Assembly (NCBI GenBank): GCA_963841325.1
Contig: CAWJBZ010000003.1
Location: 1-64,000 of the forward strand
DNA: 64,000 nucleotides
Direction of reading: 5' to 3'
Source: CAVPPA01 sp963841325
GTDB lineage: Bacteria; Patescibacteriota; Saccharimonadia; Saccharimonadales; UBA4665
A model generated the notes under the pieces. It ran no database searches, was not told the origin of the DNA, and worked only from the letters and a program-made list of their open reading frames with translations. The position numbers and the translations under genes were made by a program. Positions 35,975 through 45,268 of the stretch are shown piece after piece. Each line of letters begins with the position of its first letter. The stretch's first letter is position 1.

Positions 35975-36830
35975 TGGTCGCCGTAACTTTCTTCAAGCCA
36001 TTAATAATCTCTTTCAATCTTTCGTCGGACAAATTGCGTTTCGCCCGGTTATAGGCCAAATGCAATTGGTTTTCAGAATCAACCGCCTTATCTTGAGCGA
36101 CGCTCATTGAACGGAACCGGCTGGCGTATTGAGCTAGTTTTGAATCCAAAATTACTTGGCTTAGGGTAATACCGATCATGGTCCGCTCCAAGTGGGCAAC
36201 TACCGCATAGGTACTCGGTTCAAAAATGTAATTAAACTCACTAATGACGTTATCAATATCTTTAGGCTCGTTCCGGCCACCAGCTTGCTGCACGGCTGTT
36301 TGAAGTTCTATTTTTTTAACATCCTGGACCATCAGCGAGACATAAGCCTGGTAATAGACCGTGGTAGTCCGGTAACCCCGGATATATTTAATCAGCGGAG
36401 CGACATTGATATTCTGGTCTTTAGCCGGCAATTTAAAGTACTTCTTAAATTGGACACCGGCCTGAATCAGCTGGATAGCTCCGTGGTGACCAATAACAAT
36501 GATGTCTTGCTTATCCGGATTATATTCTTTAATCAGCCATTCGATCAGCTTCTGGTCAATATCACCACTAAAGCCACCTTCAGCGGTAATGGCAATCAGT
36601 AGCTCTTTGTCGACCACTTGTTCTTGGGCTTCGCGACCGAACCGGAACAGGTTGCTCACTTTAATCTGGGTATAAATCCGCCAGAGTTCGTCAAAAAATC
36701 GCCGCGACTGCTGCACCTGGTTTTTAATTTGAGCGATGTGAATGCTGGCTAGGCTTTCAAAGATGCTGGTTAAAGTGACGATAGTAGACATATCATCTCT
36801 TTCTTGAGCCAATTCTCGAAGCTGTATCAT
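35967..36830 (-). CDS. atpG: F1 gamma-like subunit, divergent
   Basis: 287 residues forming the expected central-stalk layout: long N-terminal helix (residues 1-60, STIVTLTSIFESLASIHIAQIKNQ for instance TSIFESLASIHIAQI), a Rossmann-like middle (LLIAITAEGGFSGDI, canonical LCGGLNTN replaced; IIVIGHHG), and a long C-terminal helix (RFRSMSVAQDKAVDSENQLH) that inserts into the alpha-beta ring. The N-terminal signature of housekeeping gamma (IRKRIxSVKNTxKIT) is absent. Its ATG overlaps the alpha stop. Identified partly from its place between alpha and beta. Confidence 0.8.
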   Translation of the reverse strand: MIQLRELAQERDDMSTIVTLTSIFESLASIHIAQIKNQVQQSRRFFDELWRIYTQIKVSNLFRFGREAQEQVVDKELLIAITAEGGFSGDIDQKLIEWLIKEYNPDKQDIIVIGHHGAIQLIQAGVQFKKYFKLPAKDQNINVAPLIKYIRGYRTTTVYYQAYVSLMVQDVKKIELQTAVQQAGGRNEPKDIDNVISEFNYIFEPSTYAVVAHLERTMIGITLSQVILDSKLAQYASRFRSMSVAQDKAVDSENQLHLAYNRAKRNLSDERLKEIINGLKKVTATNE

Positions 36831-38269
36831 GTCTTCGCCCTCTGCGTACTGCTGGCCAACAGCTCGTCACGTAACTGTTCGAAATCCTGATCATTAGTTA
36901 GTTTACTAGCTATGCTTTCGGCTTTGGATTTCATGGCCTTAATATCCAGCAACTGGCCTTCCTTAAGATTCAAAACAATATCCAGCATCAGGACTTGAGC
37001 ATTTATGGAGTAAGTTTCGTCAGGTGTTTGGTTAAATAGCTCGTATAGGCGCTTTCCACGATTCAGATCGGTTTTAGCTTCCAGGCCAAGCTCGGTACCG
37101 AAGTGTGAAAATTCTTGAGCTTGAACAAAAGCATTTAAGGCCATCATGGTTTGGGAAGCCAGCTGTTTCTGGCGGTCACTTAAACCCATCCCGCCGACAC
37201 GGGTCACGCTTAAGCCGGTGCTGATTGCCGGCCGCATGGTATCACGGAACACTTTCATATCTAATATCCATTGGCCGTCAGTAATAGACATAACGTTGGT
37301 TGGTAGATAAGCGGTAATATCGCCGCCCGAGGCCAGAACAAGCGGTAGTGCGGTTAATGTTTTATGGTTACTGTTTAACTTACCGGCTCTTTCTAGCAAG
37401 CTGGAGTGGGCATAGAACATATCTCCCGGGTAAGAATCACGACCGGGGTTAGCACCAGATAGCAGAGAGATTTCCCGGTGAGTTTGGGCATGACTGGTTA
37501 AATCATCGTAAATTACCATCACATCACGGTCACATTTTTGCCACAAGTATTCAGCCATGGAACAGGCGACGTAAGGTGCTAAATAACTCAGTACCAGCGA
37601 ATCAAACATGGTTGATACCACCACGATGGCATTTTTCATGGCATCGTTTTCGGTTAATTTAGTCAGCAGGATATCAACATCGCTGCGGCGTTTAGCAATT
37701 AATACATAAACCGCAATGACATCAGTATTTTTCTGGTTAAGAGCTAGCTGAAGAGCTAGCGTGCTCTTTCCGGATTTAGAGTCGCCGAGAATAGCTAAAC
37801 GCTGGCCGCGGACCAGCGGGAATAGTTCATCAAGGACCATCAAACCGGTTGGTAGTTGCCGATCCAAACCCTCATGCTCGTAAAGCATCGGCGCGGCATT
37901 AAATACCGGCCAAGTACCATCAGCGGCTACTGGTCCCTGATTATCCATCGGGGCACCGCTCACTGAAACGACGCGACCAATAAAATCCTTACCAACTTTA
38001 CAGACCAGGGAGTGATGCTGGAGGACGGCCATCATCCCCACCGTAATACTGCTAGTACCCATATGCAGCACAATTACTTGATCGTCCAGAATTTGGCTGA
38101 CAAAACCCTTACTACCGTCTTCAAACATTACCAGCGAGTGGATGGTGATCGGTTGTAAACCCCGGACCCTGACCATAAATTGATCAACACCAATAACTTC
38201 ACCGACCGGATAGCCACTACTGACTAAACGCTGAAAGTGTGTGCTTTTGGTGGTGGTATTGTCTTCCAT
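36827..38269 (-). CDS. atpA: F1-type ATPase alpha subunit, divergent
   Basis: 480 residues. The P-loop reads GDSKSGKST rather than GDRQTGKT. VMVIYDDLTSHAQTHREISLL, GRDSYPGDMFYAHSSLLERA, LTALPLVLASGGDITAYLPTN (in parts) and the arginine-finger segment GLSVTRVGG are all recognisable. The Arg that completes the beta active site is thus kept. The N-terminal delta-binding helix of standard alpha is short and different. Four-base overlap with gamma. Confidence 0.9.
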   Translation of the reverse strand: MEDNTTTKSTHFQRLVSSGYPVGEVIGVDQFMVRVRGLQPITIHSLVMFEDGSKGFVSQILDDQVIVLHMGTSSITVGMMAVLQHHSLVCKVGKDFIGRVVSVSGAPMDNQGPVAADGTWPVFNAAPMLYEHEGLDRQLPTGLMVLDELFPLVRGQRLAILGDSKSGKSTLALQLALNQKNTDVIAVYVLIAKRRSDVDILLTKLTENDAMKNAIVVVSTMFDSLVLSYLAPYVACSMAEYLWQKCDRDVMVIYDDLTSHAQTHREISLLSGANPGRDSYPGDMFYAHSSLLERAGKLNSNHKTLTALPLVLASGGDITAYLPTNVMSITDGQWILDMKVFRDTMRPAISTGLSVTRVGGMGLSDRQKQLASQTMMALNAFVQAQEFSHFGTELGLEAKTDLNRGKRLYELFNQTPDETYSINAQVLMLDIVLNLKEGQLLDIKAMKSKAESIASKLTNDQDFEQLRDELLASSTQRAKT

Positions 38270-38283
38270 ATAGTTGTTTTAGT

Positions 38284-38796
38284 TCAGGCAACCACATCAG
38301 ATTGCTTTAAGTCTTTAATTAATTCGGCACTGTACTGAGTTAAACGTTGATGCAAACTCAAATCGAAGTATTTGTTGGTAGTGCGGACTACACAACCAGC
38401 GGCAATTGCCGGCTGTAACCCGACTTGGACTAGCATGCTGGTATGAATATTCTGTCTCAACCATTGGACTATTTTGTGTAAAAAGGCTGACGACGGATCA
38501 GTGGCAAAACTAATATGGATAACCGGTGCATGCTCAGCCACGTCTGTTAAAAAAGCGATGATTCGTTGTCTAGTGGTGGCATCTAGCAAATTCAATCGAT
38601 TGCTTTCGATCAGTTCGTCCAGCAAACGGCTAGTCTTTGGTAATTTAGCGGTTGTTTGACCGGGAGTACGGAGGGCTTCCTGGCGGAAATATTCATCCAG
38701 GGCCATCAACTCACGCCTTAAGCGGGTGACATCCAACGGTGTCATTATCAAGGCTGGTACCTGTAATCCGGCCAGTTTATCAGGCGCCACGTTCAA
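38284..38796 (-). CDS. atpH: F1 delta-like stator subunit
   Basis: 170 residues. The C-terminal half matches delta/OSCP by pattern (VQVGLQPAIAAGCVVRT, then DLSLHQRLTQYSAEL). The N-terminal half is helical but not clearly conserved. Assignment rests on this and on its place between b and alpha, with a 17-base overlap with b. Confidence 0.7.
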   Translation of the reverse strand: MNVAPDKLAGLQVPALIMTPLDVTRLRRELMALDEYFRQEALRTPGQTTAKLPKTSRLLDELIESNRLNLLDATTRQRIIAFLTDVAEHAPVIHISFATDPSSAFLHKIVQWLRQNIHTSMLVQVGLQPAIAAGCVVRTTNKYFDLSLHQRLTQYSAELIKDLKQSDVVA

Positions 38797-39406
38797 TATC
38801 CTCCAAGATTGCCTGCTTATTGGCCTCTAGTTCGCTCAAAATATATTCCAGCTGGTCATTTAAATCAATTTGGTCGCCAATGGCGGCAATGACGTAGTGA
38901 TTAATTATTTCCGCCATATTTTGCTCAAAGCGCTGAATCAAATGGCTTTTTTCGGCGGCAATTTCTTTTTGTAGTTGCTCAGACATAACGGCACGCTGTT
39001 CTTCGATGGCCTGGTTGGTTTTCTGAATGGAATCAATCGCCAGCTGCTTAGCGTCCATGATTGATTGTTCGTACTTATCAAATTCCTCTTTTAACTTACG
39101 GGTTATTTCACTTTTCATGTACTCGTTTAATTCCGAGGTGGTTAGACGTAAATCCTGCTGCAGGAACATGGCATTTTCGCCGATAATTTTCTCAAAATGC
39201 AACCGGCCGCGGTTTCTCAGTTCTTCGCGGAATTCAGTACTGAAGATATGTTCAACCTCATCTTCAGCAGATTTAGCGTAATTCGATGTTTCTTTTGGAT
39301 TACGATCACCGGTTGGCTGACCACCTAGCCTGACGGCTACCCAGACAAAACTCAGCGCCGCTGCGCCCAGCATGCCCAGGATTCCTGCTAGCCACCATAT
39401 TGTCAT
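38780..39406 (-). CDS. atpF: F-type b-like stalk subunit
   Basis: 208 residues: one N-terminal membrane segment (IWWLAGILGMLGAAALSFVWV, 3-23), then a long charged coiled coil (about 50-205) rich in Glu/Lys/Gln. This is the layout of subunit b, which ties the stationary F1 head to the membrane. The sequence itself is low in conserved motifs, so context carries much of the call. 25-base gap after the c-position gene. Confidence 0.75.
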   Translation of the reverse strand: MTIWWLAGILGMLGAAALSFVWVAVRLGGQPTGDRNPKETSNYAKSAEDEVEHIFSTEFREELRNRGRLHFEKIIGENAMFLQQDLRLTTSELNEYMKSEITRKLKEEFDKYEQSIMDAKQLAIDSIQKTNQAIEEQRAVMSEQLQKEIAAEKSHLIQRFEQNMAEIINHYVIAAIGDQIDLNDQLEYILSELEANKQAILEDIERGA

Positions 39407-39431
39407 ATTTGTTTACCCACCGTGCTTACGC

Positions 39432-40283
39432 TTATAGTCTTAGTAGTAAATATACCGCAAATAACCCTATAATAAAAATGATAACACCTACCAGAATGAC
39501 TTGCGTCAATCCCCGGACGATGTAACGTTTAGCCAATGGATTACGGCCGATGGAGACTAGGCTGTTGCGGACACCGCTGTAAAACAAACTGCCGCTAATG
39601 ACCATACTCAGCAATAAGATTACCAAGCTGACATAGACTCGGGCGGCACTGACCGGCTTATCGGCGATTGTACTGGATGCTACTTGGAGAAAACCGGGTA
39701 GTTCACCGATCCCGTGGCCTTGTTGCGGGTTACTGCCGATACCTACTTCAACCGGGATAATACCGATGGTCACTGTAGTTGTGCCACCGCCAATTTTCTT
39801 AATAGTCGCTGAGCTGATGATATTGCTATTACCACTAAAAGCAGCGGTCGCTTTGCCAAGGACAGTCGCTTCGGTATCTTCGGCTTTCATGCCAATGCCG
39901 GCCAGTGACGAAACTGAAATATAATCACCGGTGCTGATGGAACCGTTTTCATTACTAACAATAACGTCGTAATGCCCTGAGGTCGCCACATAAACTTGGT
40001 TAGAGTTAGTCGAACCGTTACTCAGAGAAATGGCCGCATTGTTAGGCGCCACTACTACTCCCTGCATGGTGGTGACATCATTCATAGCCAGCGCTTGAAC
40101 TTGATTGGCATTACCCTTGACTAGGCCGACAATCATCCCTGTTTGCAGTGGCCCATTGGTGGCATAGCTTTGGACAACTGCTTGGTTCGAGGTAGCACTA
40201 GCCGCTAAGGTCGGCAGAGGCAACGCCAGCACCGCCGCTAAGCTAATCCAGAAGAATATCAATGACCGCCGAAGCTTAAGCAT
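39432..40283 (-). CDS. Exported protein with c-subunit-like hairpin, replaces F0 c in an F1-like operon
   Basis: 283 residues. Signal peptide 1-28 (SLAAVLALPLPTLAA). An extracellular beta-rich part runs from 29 to about 210, including a segment like those of phage-tail/peptidase G2-type domains (ISTGDYISVSSLAGIGMKA, VLGKATAAF). It ends in a two-helix membrane hairpin: helix 1 about 216-236, loop SIGRNPLAK, helix 2 about 259-281. The loop and helix order match subunit c (R-N/Q-P loop, both termini outside). Helix 2 has no Asp or Glu where the proton carrier should be; indeed residues 211-283 contain none. It sits exactly where c stands in atp operons. Kinship to c is an inference. Confidence 0.7.
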   Translation of the reverse strand: MLKLRRSLIFFWISLAAVLALPLPTLAASATSNQAVVQSYATNGPLQTGMIVGLVKGNANQVQALAMNDVTTMQGVVVAPNNAAISLSNGSTNSNQVYVATSGHYDVIVSNENGSISTGDYISVSSLAGIGMKAEDTEATVLGKATAAFSGNSNIISSATIKKIGGGTTTVTIGIIPVEVGIGSNPQQGHGIGELPGFLQVASSTIADKPVSAARVYVSLVILLLSMVISGSLFYSGVRNSLVSIGRNPLAKRYIVRGLTQVILVGVIIFIIGLFAVYLLLRL

Positions 40284-40313
40284 CTTGTCATCAGTATAGC
40301 CGTCAGTTGTATA

Positions 40314-41453
40314 CTAGGCAATAAGTCGTGCTAGGGTGTCTACGGTATAACGGATAGCTTGCTCAGTCGTACCTCGGCCTAGTGTAAAACGCAGTGAAGA
40401 TCTGGCATCAGCATCCGACAAACCCATAGCTTTAAGAATATGGGAGGGTATCTCCTGACTAGCGCTGCAAGCTGACCCGGCTGCAGCCATGATACCAGCC
40501 TCATCTAAGCCAATTAACAAGCGTTCGTTGTCCTGTCCGGGAATGGTGATATGGACATTGTTAGGTAAACGTTTAATCGGTGAGCCGTTGATTCGGCCGT
40601 TTGGAATTACTTCCGAAAGCAGCTTAAAAAATAGCTGCTGGAGTTGTCGAAGTCGTGCTGCTTCCGCAGTTTTGGTGGTTTGAGCTATTTCCAGGGCGGC
40701 ACTAAACCCAACGATGTTGGGAACATTTTCGGTGCCGCTCCGGATATTCCGCTCCTGTCCCCCGCCTTGCAGCAGCGGTTCAAGCTCAATCCCTTGGCGC
40801 AACCAGAGTAGACCGCTTTGTTTTGGTCCGTAGATTTTGCCGCCGTTGAGGGTCATCAGGTCAAGACCTAAACGGGAAACGTGCAGATCCAAATAATTCG
40901 CTGCCTGGGTAGCGTCACTATGGAAATAAAGCGGCAAACTGTTGCCGGCTCGTTTACGGTCGGCTAATATTTGGCGAATAATAGCGGCTAGTTCCTGGAT
41001 AGGCTGAATCGTGCCGACTTCGTTATTGGCATACATAACACTAATTAAAACCGTTTCTGAATCGATTAATTTTTGGAAAGCTATAAGATCAATAATGCCG
41101 TTTTGACTAACCGCTGCTTCTACGCAGTTATAAGAATGCGCCGGAGCCAGTACCGACTCATGCTCAATACTGCTGACAATTACTTTTTTACCTGGATAGC
41201 GCCGCATTAAACCGTGAATTGCTAAGTTATTAGATTCCGTCCCGCCGGCCGTAAAAATAATTTCCATCGGGCGTACTCCCAGGATCACAGCTGTTTGGGA
41301 CCGGGCGGTATCGATGGCTTTCCGAGTCAGTCTGGCCATTTCATAAGTGGCTGATGGGTTATAAAATTTATTATTAAAATAAGGCCGCATTGCTGCCAAT
41401 ACCTTTAAGTCTAAAGGTGTGGCTGCGGCATAATCTAAATAAATGGTCTGCAT
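40314..41453 (-). CDS. Cysteine desulfurase (IscS/NifS family)
   Basis: This 379-residue PLP enzyme removes sulfur from cysteine for Fe-S clusters and tRNA thiolation. Motifs: YLDYAAATPL at the start, GTESNN, SIEHES (PLP-stacking His), NNEVGTIQPI, the PLP-Lys region GGKIYGPKQSG, and the active-site Cys loop AGSACSASQE near 330. It probably feeds MnmA. It lies 30 bases upstream of the F1-like operon, so the two could share a transcript. Confidence 0.94.
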   Translation of the reverse strand: MQTIYLDYAAATPLDLKVLAAMRPYFNNKFYNPSATYEMARLTRKAIDTARSQTAVILGVRPMEIIFTAGGTESNNLAIHGLMRRYPGKKVIVSSIEHESVLAPAHSYNCVEAAVSQNGIIDLIAFQKLIDSETVLISVMYANNEVGTIQPIQELAAIIRQILADRKRAGNSLPLYFHSDATQAANYLDLHVSRLGLDLMTLNGGKIYGPKQSGLLWLRQGIELEPLLQGGGQERNIRSGTENVPNIVGFSAALEIAQTTKTAEAARLRQLQQLFFKLLSEVIPNGRINGSPIKRLPNNVHITIPGQDNERLLIGLDEAGIMAAAGSACSASQEIPSHILKAMGLSDADARSSLRFTLGRGTTEQAIRYTVDTLARLIA

Positions 41454-41491
41454 CAGATTTAGTATACGACGTCTCGACCAGTGATAATTAA

Positions 41492-41872
41492 TTAGGCAAT
41501 TTGTTGAGCAAGATGGTTCAATTCGGAACAGATTCGGTGTTTATAGAGTTTGACAGCTCTATAGAGATTGTGAGCTTCTTGCCGACTCAAAGCTTGATAG
41601 GAATGTGCGCCTTGGGACTTAACTACACCGCTGGGGCGGACATCATATCGAGTTGTAACAGCTTGATGTTGACCTTGTTCGTCAGTCCATTCCTCATGCC
41701 ATACCCAGGTATGTTCATCCAAACAGAAAAATTCCCGACGAACCCTCTTGGGGATTGGTCCGAACAATTCACCGCCCAGACGGGCTTCATAATGCAATAA
41801 GGCGCGGTGCATATCCAGCTGTCGTTGCTGTTGCTTTTGGGCTTTAGCTTGACCGAATAAATTAAGCGGCAT
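41492..41872 (-). CDS. Hypothetical protein
   Basis: 126 residues, soluble, rich in aromatic and charged residues (EFFCLDEHTWVWHEEWTDEQGQ). No family recognised. It overlaps the preceding gene by 11 bases and so forms a translationally linked pair with it, between tatD and the cysteine desulfurase. Confidence 0.6.
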   Translation of the reverse strand: MPLNLFGQAKAQKQQQRQLDMHRALLHYEARLGGELFGPIPKRVRREFFCLDEHTWVWHEEWTDEQGQHQAVTTRYDVRPSGVVKSQGAHSYQALSRQEAHNLYRAVKLYKHRICSELNHLAQQIA

Positions 41873-42284
41873 TGCTCAGTCCTCCTGGATATTCAGTCTC
41901 TGGATAACTGTCAGCAACATCGTGACGTATCTTATCAATATCCAGATCAGCGGTCGGCATGGTTGTAATAATGGCCCCGGTTGATGCTTTGGGTGGAAAG
42001 TTCAAGGTTTGATACGGTTCGGTTGATTGTCCGGATTGCGGCGAAAATTGTTCGCTTCTATCCGGTTGGCGAGAAGGACTAATTTCAGCTGGCTGGGGTT
42101 GAGTTGTTGCTTCGGCAATCTCTTCATTAAACGGGAACATTTGTTCGTTAATCACTTTTGCAGTGCGATCGGCAACATCCGTTACCAATAAAATCCGCCG
42201 GCTTAAAATAGCTCTTTGGGTGTCTGTATCAAGAGCACTAAGATTTTCAAGTGGTGATAAATGATTATATTGTGTCATTGTCAT
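41862..42284 (-). CDS. Hypothetical protein
   Basis: 140 residues. The N-terminal third is predicted helical (LSALDTDTQRAILSRRILLVTDVADRT); the remainder is a Pro/Gln/Ser-rich, probably disordered segment. No membrane segment. It lies seven bases after tatD and overlaps the next hypothetical gene. Confidence 0.6.
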   Translation of the reverse strand: MTMTQYNHLSPLENLSALDTDTQRAILSRRILLVTDVADRTAKVINEQMFPFNEEIAEATTQPQPAEISPSRQPDRSEQFSPQSGQSTEPYQTLNFPPKASTGAIITTMPTADLDIDKIRHDVADSYPETEYPGGLSNAA

Positions 42285-42290
42285 TCCGTT

Positions 42291-43115
42291 TCAAATTCTA
42301 AACAACTGTCGTGCATTACTGGTAGTAACCGTAGCTAGTGTCTTAACTGATTCCCTACGAAGCCCCGCCAGAAATTCAGCAATTGTCTGAATGTGATATG
42401 GTTCACATATTTTACCACGGAATGGTTTAGGAGTCAAGAATGGGGCATCGGTTTCTAAAAGCAAATGGTTTAGCGGAATTGCCCGGTAAGCTTCCAGTTG
42501 TAACTTATTATCGGTAAAGGTGGCAATGCCATTAACTCCAATAAACAAGTTATGCTTTAAGGCCCGCTCTAGCTCAACCGGAGAATCAGTAAAACTATGC
42601 AGGACACCGCGGATCGGATGATCGGTACTTTGGTAATTTTCAAATATCGGCCAGAAGTCATCAAAAGCTTCACGAACATGAAAAATTAGCGGTAAATCCT
42701 GTTTAATAGCTAATTCAATCTGAAAACGCAACATCGCTTGCTGATCTTTTTTAGGAGAATTTAAATAGTAATAATCAAGTCCGCATTCTCCGATAGCTAC
42801 CACCTTTGGTTGACCGGCTAAGACTGCTAACTGATGTTGGGCCCCAGTATTACCAACATAATGCCTAGCTTCATGCGGATGAAAGCCAACCGCCGCCCAA
42901 CACTGCGGACGAGACTGGACAAAGTCGACGGCTATTTGGCTATCGAACAGATCACAACCAATACAAATTAACCGCCTGACCGAGGCGGCTTGTGCCCGTT
43001 TAATAACTTCGTTGGGATCTTTAAATCCGGCTTTTGCCCAGAGTTCAACTATTGCCGGATCGCCATCCGAAGCTCCAATCAATTGAATATGACAATGACT
43101 ATCGCATAACTCCAC
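42291..43115 (-). CDS. tatD: TatD-family metal-dependent DNase
   Basis: 274-residue TIM-barrel hydrolase. Metal ligands are visible in CDSHCHIQ (HxH), GECGLDYYY (Glu), FHVREAFDD (His), GVLHSFTD (His) and LLETDAPFLTP (Asp). TatD proteins are 3'-5' exonucleases used in DNA repair. The gene is 11 bases downstream of metG, a pairing common in many bacteria. Confidence 0.93.
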   Translation of the reverse strand: MELCDSHCHIQLIGASDGDPAIVELWAKAGFKDPNEVIKRAQAASVRRLICIGCDLFDSQIAVDFVQSRPQCWAAVGFHPHEARHYVGNTGAQHQLAVLAGQPKVVAIGECGLDYYYLNSPKKDQQAMLRFQIELAIKQDLPLIFHVREAFDDFWPIFENYQSTDHPIRGVLHSFTDSPVELERALKHNLFIGVNGIATFTDNKLQLEAYRAIPLNHLLLETDAPFLTPKPFRGKICEPYHIQTIAEFLAGLRRESVKTLATVTTSNARQLFRI

Positions 43116-43126
43116 GTCATTCTCTC

Positions 43127-44578
43127 CTATTTATGAGCGGCGGCGGTTTCTTGTTTGGGGAATAGTGTGCCGGGCAACGGACGGATAATACCTTCGGTAA
43201 AAACATTGCGAATTTTAGCGGTTGTATCTGGTAGAAATGGTTCCAGCAAATCTGCAATTTCCAGTAAACAACTGACCTGATAAGCCAGTACTTCCCTGAG
43301 GTGGTTACTGTCAGCAGTTTTGGCAATTTCCCAGGGTTTTTCTTCATCAATGTATTGGTTCAGGCCGCGGACTTGGTCCCATACTTCATCGAGTGCTCGG
43401 TCGAATTTACAGTTACCCAGAGCCGTTTTATAAGGGACGGTGTCGTGCTCGGCCGGCGGGATATCGCCGATTAGACCATCTTGATATCTTTGGATCATCG
43501 CCACCGTTCGTTGGACGGCGTTGCCCAATTCATTGGCTAATTCGTTGTTATAAGCGGCTTCAAAGGTTTCCCAGGTAAAATCTCCGTCTTCATAAGATGG
43601 TATATGCCGCAGAAAAAAGTAACGGAAGGGATCGCAGCCAAATTTATCAATCACGTCATCGGGTGAGATTTTATTACCGGTGGATTTACTCATTTTTTTA
43701 GAGTCAATATTAATGAAACCGTGGACATATAGCATTTTGGGTAACGGTAACTTGAGCGCCAATAGCATCGCCGGCCAGATAGCGGCATGGAAACGAATGA
43801 TGTCTTTGCCGATAACCTGGACGTTTGCCGGCCAATAATCCTTAAAATCCTGATGCTCGGGGTAACCCAGAACCGTTATGTAGTTCATCAGGGCCTCCAG
43901 CCAGACATAGATGATTTGGGAGCTATCGCTAGGCACCGGAATACCCCAGGCGATTTTTTCTTTAGGCCGAGAAACACTGATATCCTCCAAACCTTCCCTA
44001 AGTAGGGCTAAAATCTCATTGCGCCGGGTTTCCGGTACAATCATGAAACTACCCGACTCAATAGCTTTTCGTATCTGTTCAGTATATTTACTTAGTTTAA
44101 AAAAGTAGTTATCTTCTTCAATTTTTTCGTATGGTCGATGATGATCCGGGCAAATACCCTTATTGGCATTAACTTCCGTATCGGTATAGAAGGTCTCGCA
44201 ACCGGTACAGTACCAGCCAATGTATTTACCCTTATAAAAATCCCCGGCAAGGGCTTTCCAGATAAGCTGAGCACGTTGTTCGTGGGGTTTATCGGTAGTC
44301 CGGATAAAACGATCGTTACTAATATTCAGTTTCTGCAACAAATCACGGAACTTTTGGCTCATTTGATCGGCTAATTCCTTAGGGGTGACTTTTAGTTCGG
44401 CCGCTTTTTCAATAATCTTGCTCCCATGTTCATCGGTACCGGTACTATAAATCGTCGACTTACCCTGAGCCCGGGCATAGCGGGCCAGCACGTCAGCCAT
44501 TACGAACTCCATAGCATGCCCCAAATGGGGCTCTCCGTTAACATAAGGTATGGCAGTGGTTACGTAATACTTACTCAT
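43127..44578 (-). CDS. metG: Methionine--tRNA ligase, short form
   Basis: 483 residues. HIGH motif as HLGH in IPYVNGEPHLGHAMEF, zinc-binding insert with CTGCETFY and CPDHH (one knuckle), KMSKS loop KKMSKSTGN, and the anticodon-binding helical domain to the C-terminus. The extra EMAP-like tRNA-binding domain of many bacterial MetRS is absent, as is usual in CPR. Confidence 0.96.
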   Translation of the reverse strand: MSKYYVTTAIPYVNGEPHLGHAMEFVMADVLARYARAQGKSTIYSTGTDEHGSKIIEKAAELKVTPKELADQMSQKFRDLLQKLNISNDRFIRTTDKPHEQRAQLIWKALAGDFYKGKYIGWYCTGCETFYTDTEVNANKGICPDHHRPYEKIEEDNYFFKLSKYTEQIRKAIESGSFMIVPETRRNEILALLREGLEDISVSRPKEKIAWGIPVPSDSSQIIYVWLEALMNYITVLGYPEHQDFKDYWPANVQVIGKDIIRFHAAIWPAMLLALKLPLPKMLYVHGFINIDSKKMSKSTGNKISPDDVIDKFGCDPFRYFFLRHIPSYEDGDFTWETFEAAYNNELANELGNAVQRTVAMIQRYQDGLIGDIPPAEHDTVPYKTALGNCKFDRALDEVWDQVRGLNQYIDEEKPWEIAKTADSNHLREVLAYQVSCLLEIADLLEPFLPDTTAKIRNVFTEGIIRPLPGTLFPKQETAAAHK

Positions 44579-44673
44579 TGTTCAAATTTTCCATTTTACC
44601 GAAGAAGCGATTCCACTGTTAATTTACTAGCAGCAGATATCCTTCCCCTATTGTAACAAACCACCTAGAGAAG

Positions 44674-45168
44674 CTATTGTTGCAAAGTTGGTAACAGTTC
44701 TTCCCGACCGAGCGCTTCCACCAATCTGACTAAAAAGCTGCTTTGGCCACTGGATAACTTAGTGACTGCTTCCGGCAGTGAAAACCAACCAGCTCGATCG
44801 ACTTCGGGAAAGCTTTGCTGCTTACCGGAGTGTGGCGGCCACTCCATGGAAAACTGATTACTTTTAACTTTAGCAGCATCAATATCCCCGCGGATCGCCC
44901 AGACGCTGATAATTTTTCCATCTTGGCGTTTAATTTGGCCAAGATCCAGATAATTTCCTTCCGGCAGCGGTTGGCCGGTTTCTTCTTGAAATTCACGTTT
45001 GGCAGCTGCCAGCGGAACTTCATCGGCATGATGCTCGCCTTTAGGTATCGACCAGACTCCCTGGTCTTTTTTCGCCCAAAATGGTCCGCCCGGATGAACC
45101 AACAGCACCAATAGCTGTCCATCTGCAGCGATTTTGTAAATCAGTATTCCAGCACTTGATTGCTTCAT
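44674..45168 (-). CDS. Nudix hydrolase
   Basis: 164 residues. The Nudix box begins at GEHHADE (residue 44) and ends in REFQEETG (residue 65), all catalytic glutamates present. The flanking strands (AGILIYKI, WSIPKGE) match the family. The VHPGGPFW segment and the length resemble the YfcD/diadenosine-type predicted NTP pyrophosphohydrolases. Substrate not determinable from sequence. It lies just downstream of tRNA-Val. Confidence 0.88.
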   Translation of the reverse strand: MKQSSAGILIYKIAADGQLLVLLVHPGGPFWAKKDQGVWSIPKGEHHADEVPLAAAKREFQEETGQPLPEGNYLDLGQIKRQDGKIISVWAIRGDIDAAKVKSNQFSMEWPPHSGKQQSFPEVDRAGWFSLPEAVTKLSSGQSSFLVRLVEALGREELLPTLQQ

Positions 45169-45176
45169 ATCTAGTG

Positions 45177-45251
<75 letters not shown>

Positions 45252-45268
45252 CTTGGTAGTCGCGGTCA

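Noticed and set aside
44730..45122. 130-residue minus-strand frame
   Set aside because: It is an out-of-frame shadow of the Nudix hydrolase, which has all catalytic residues.
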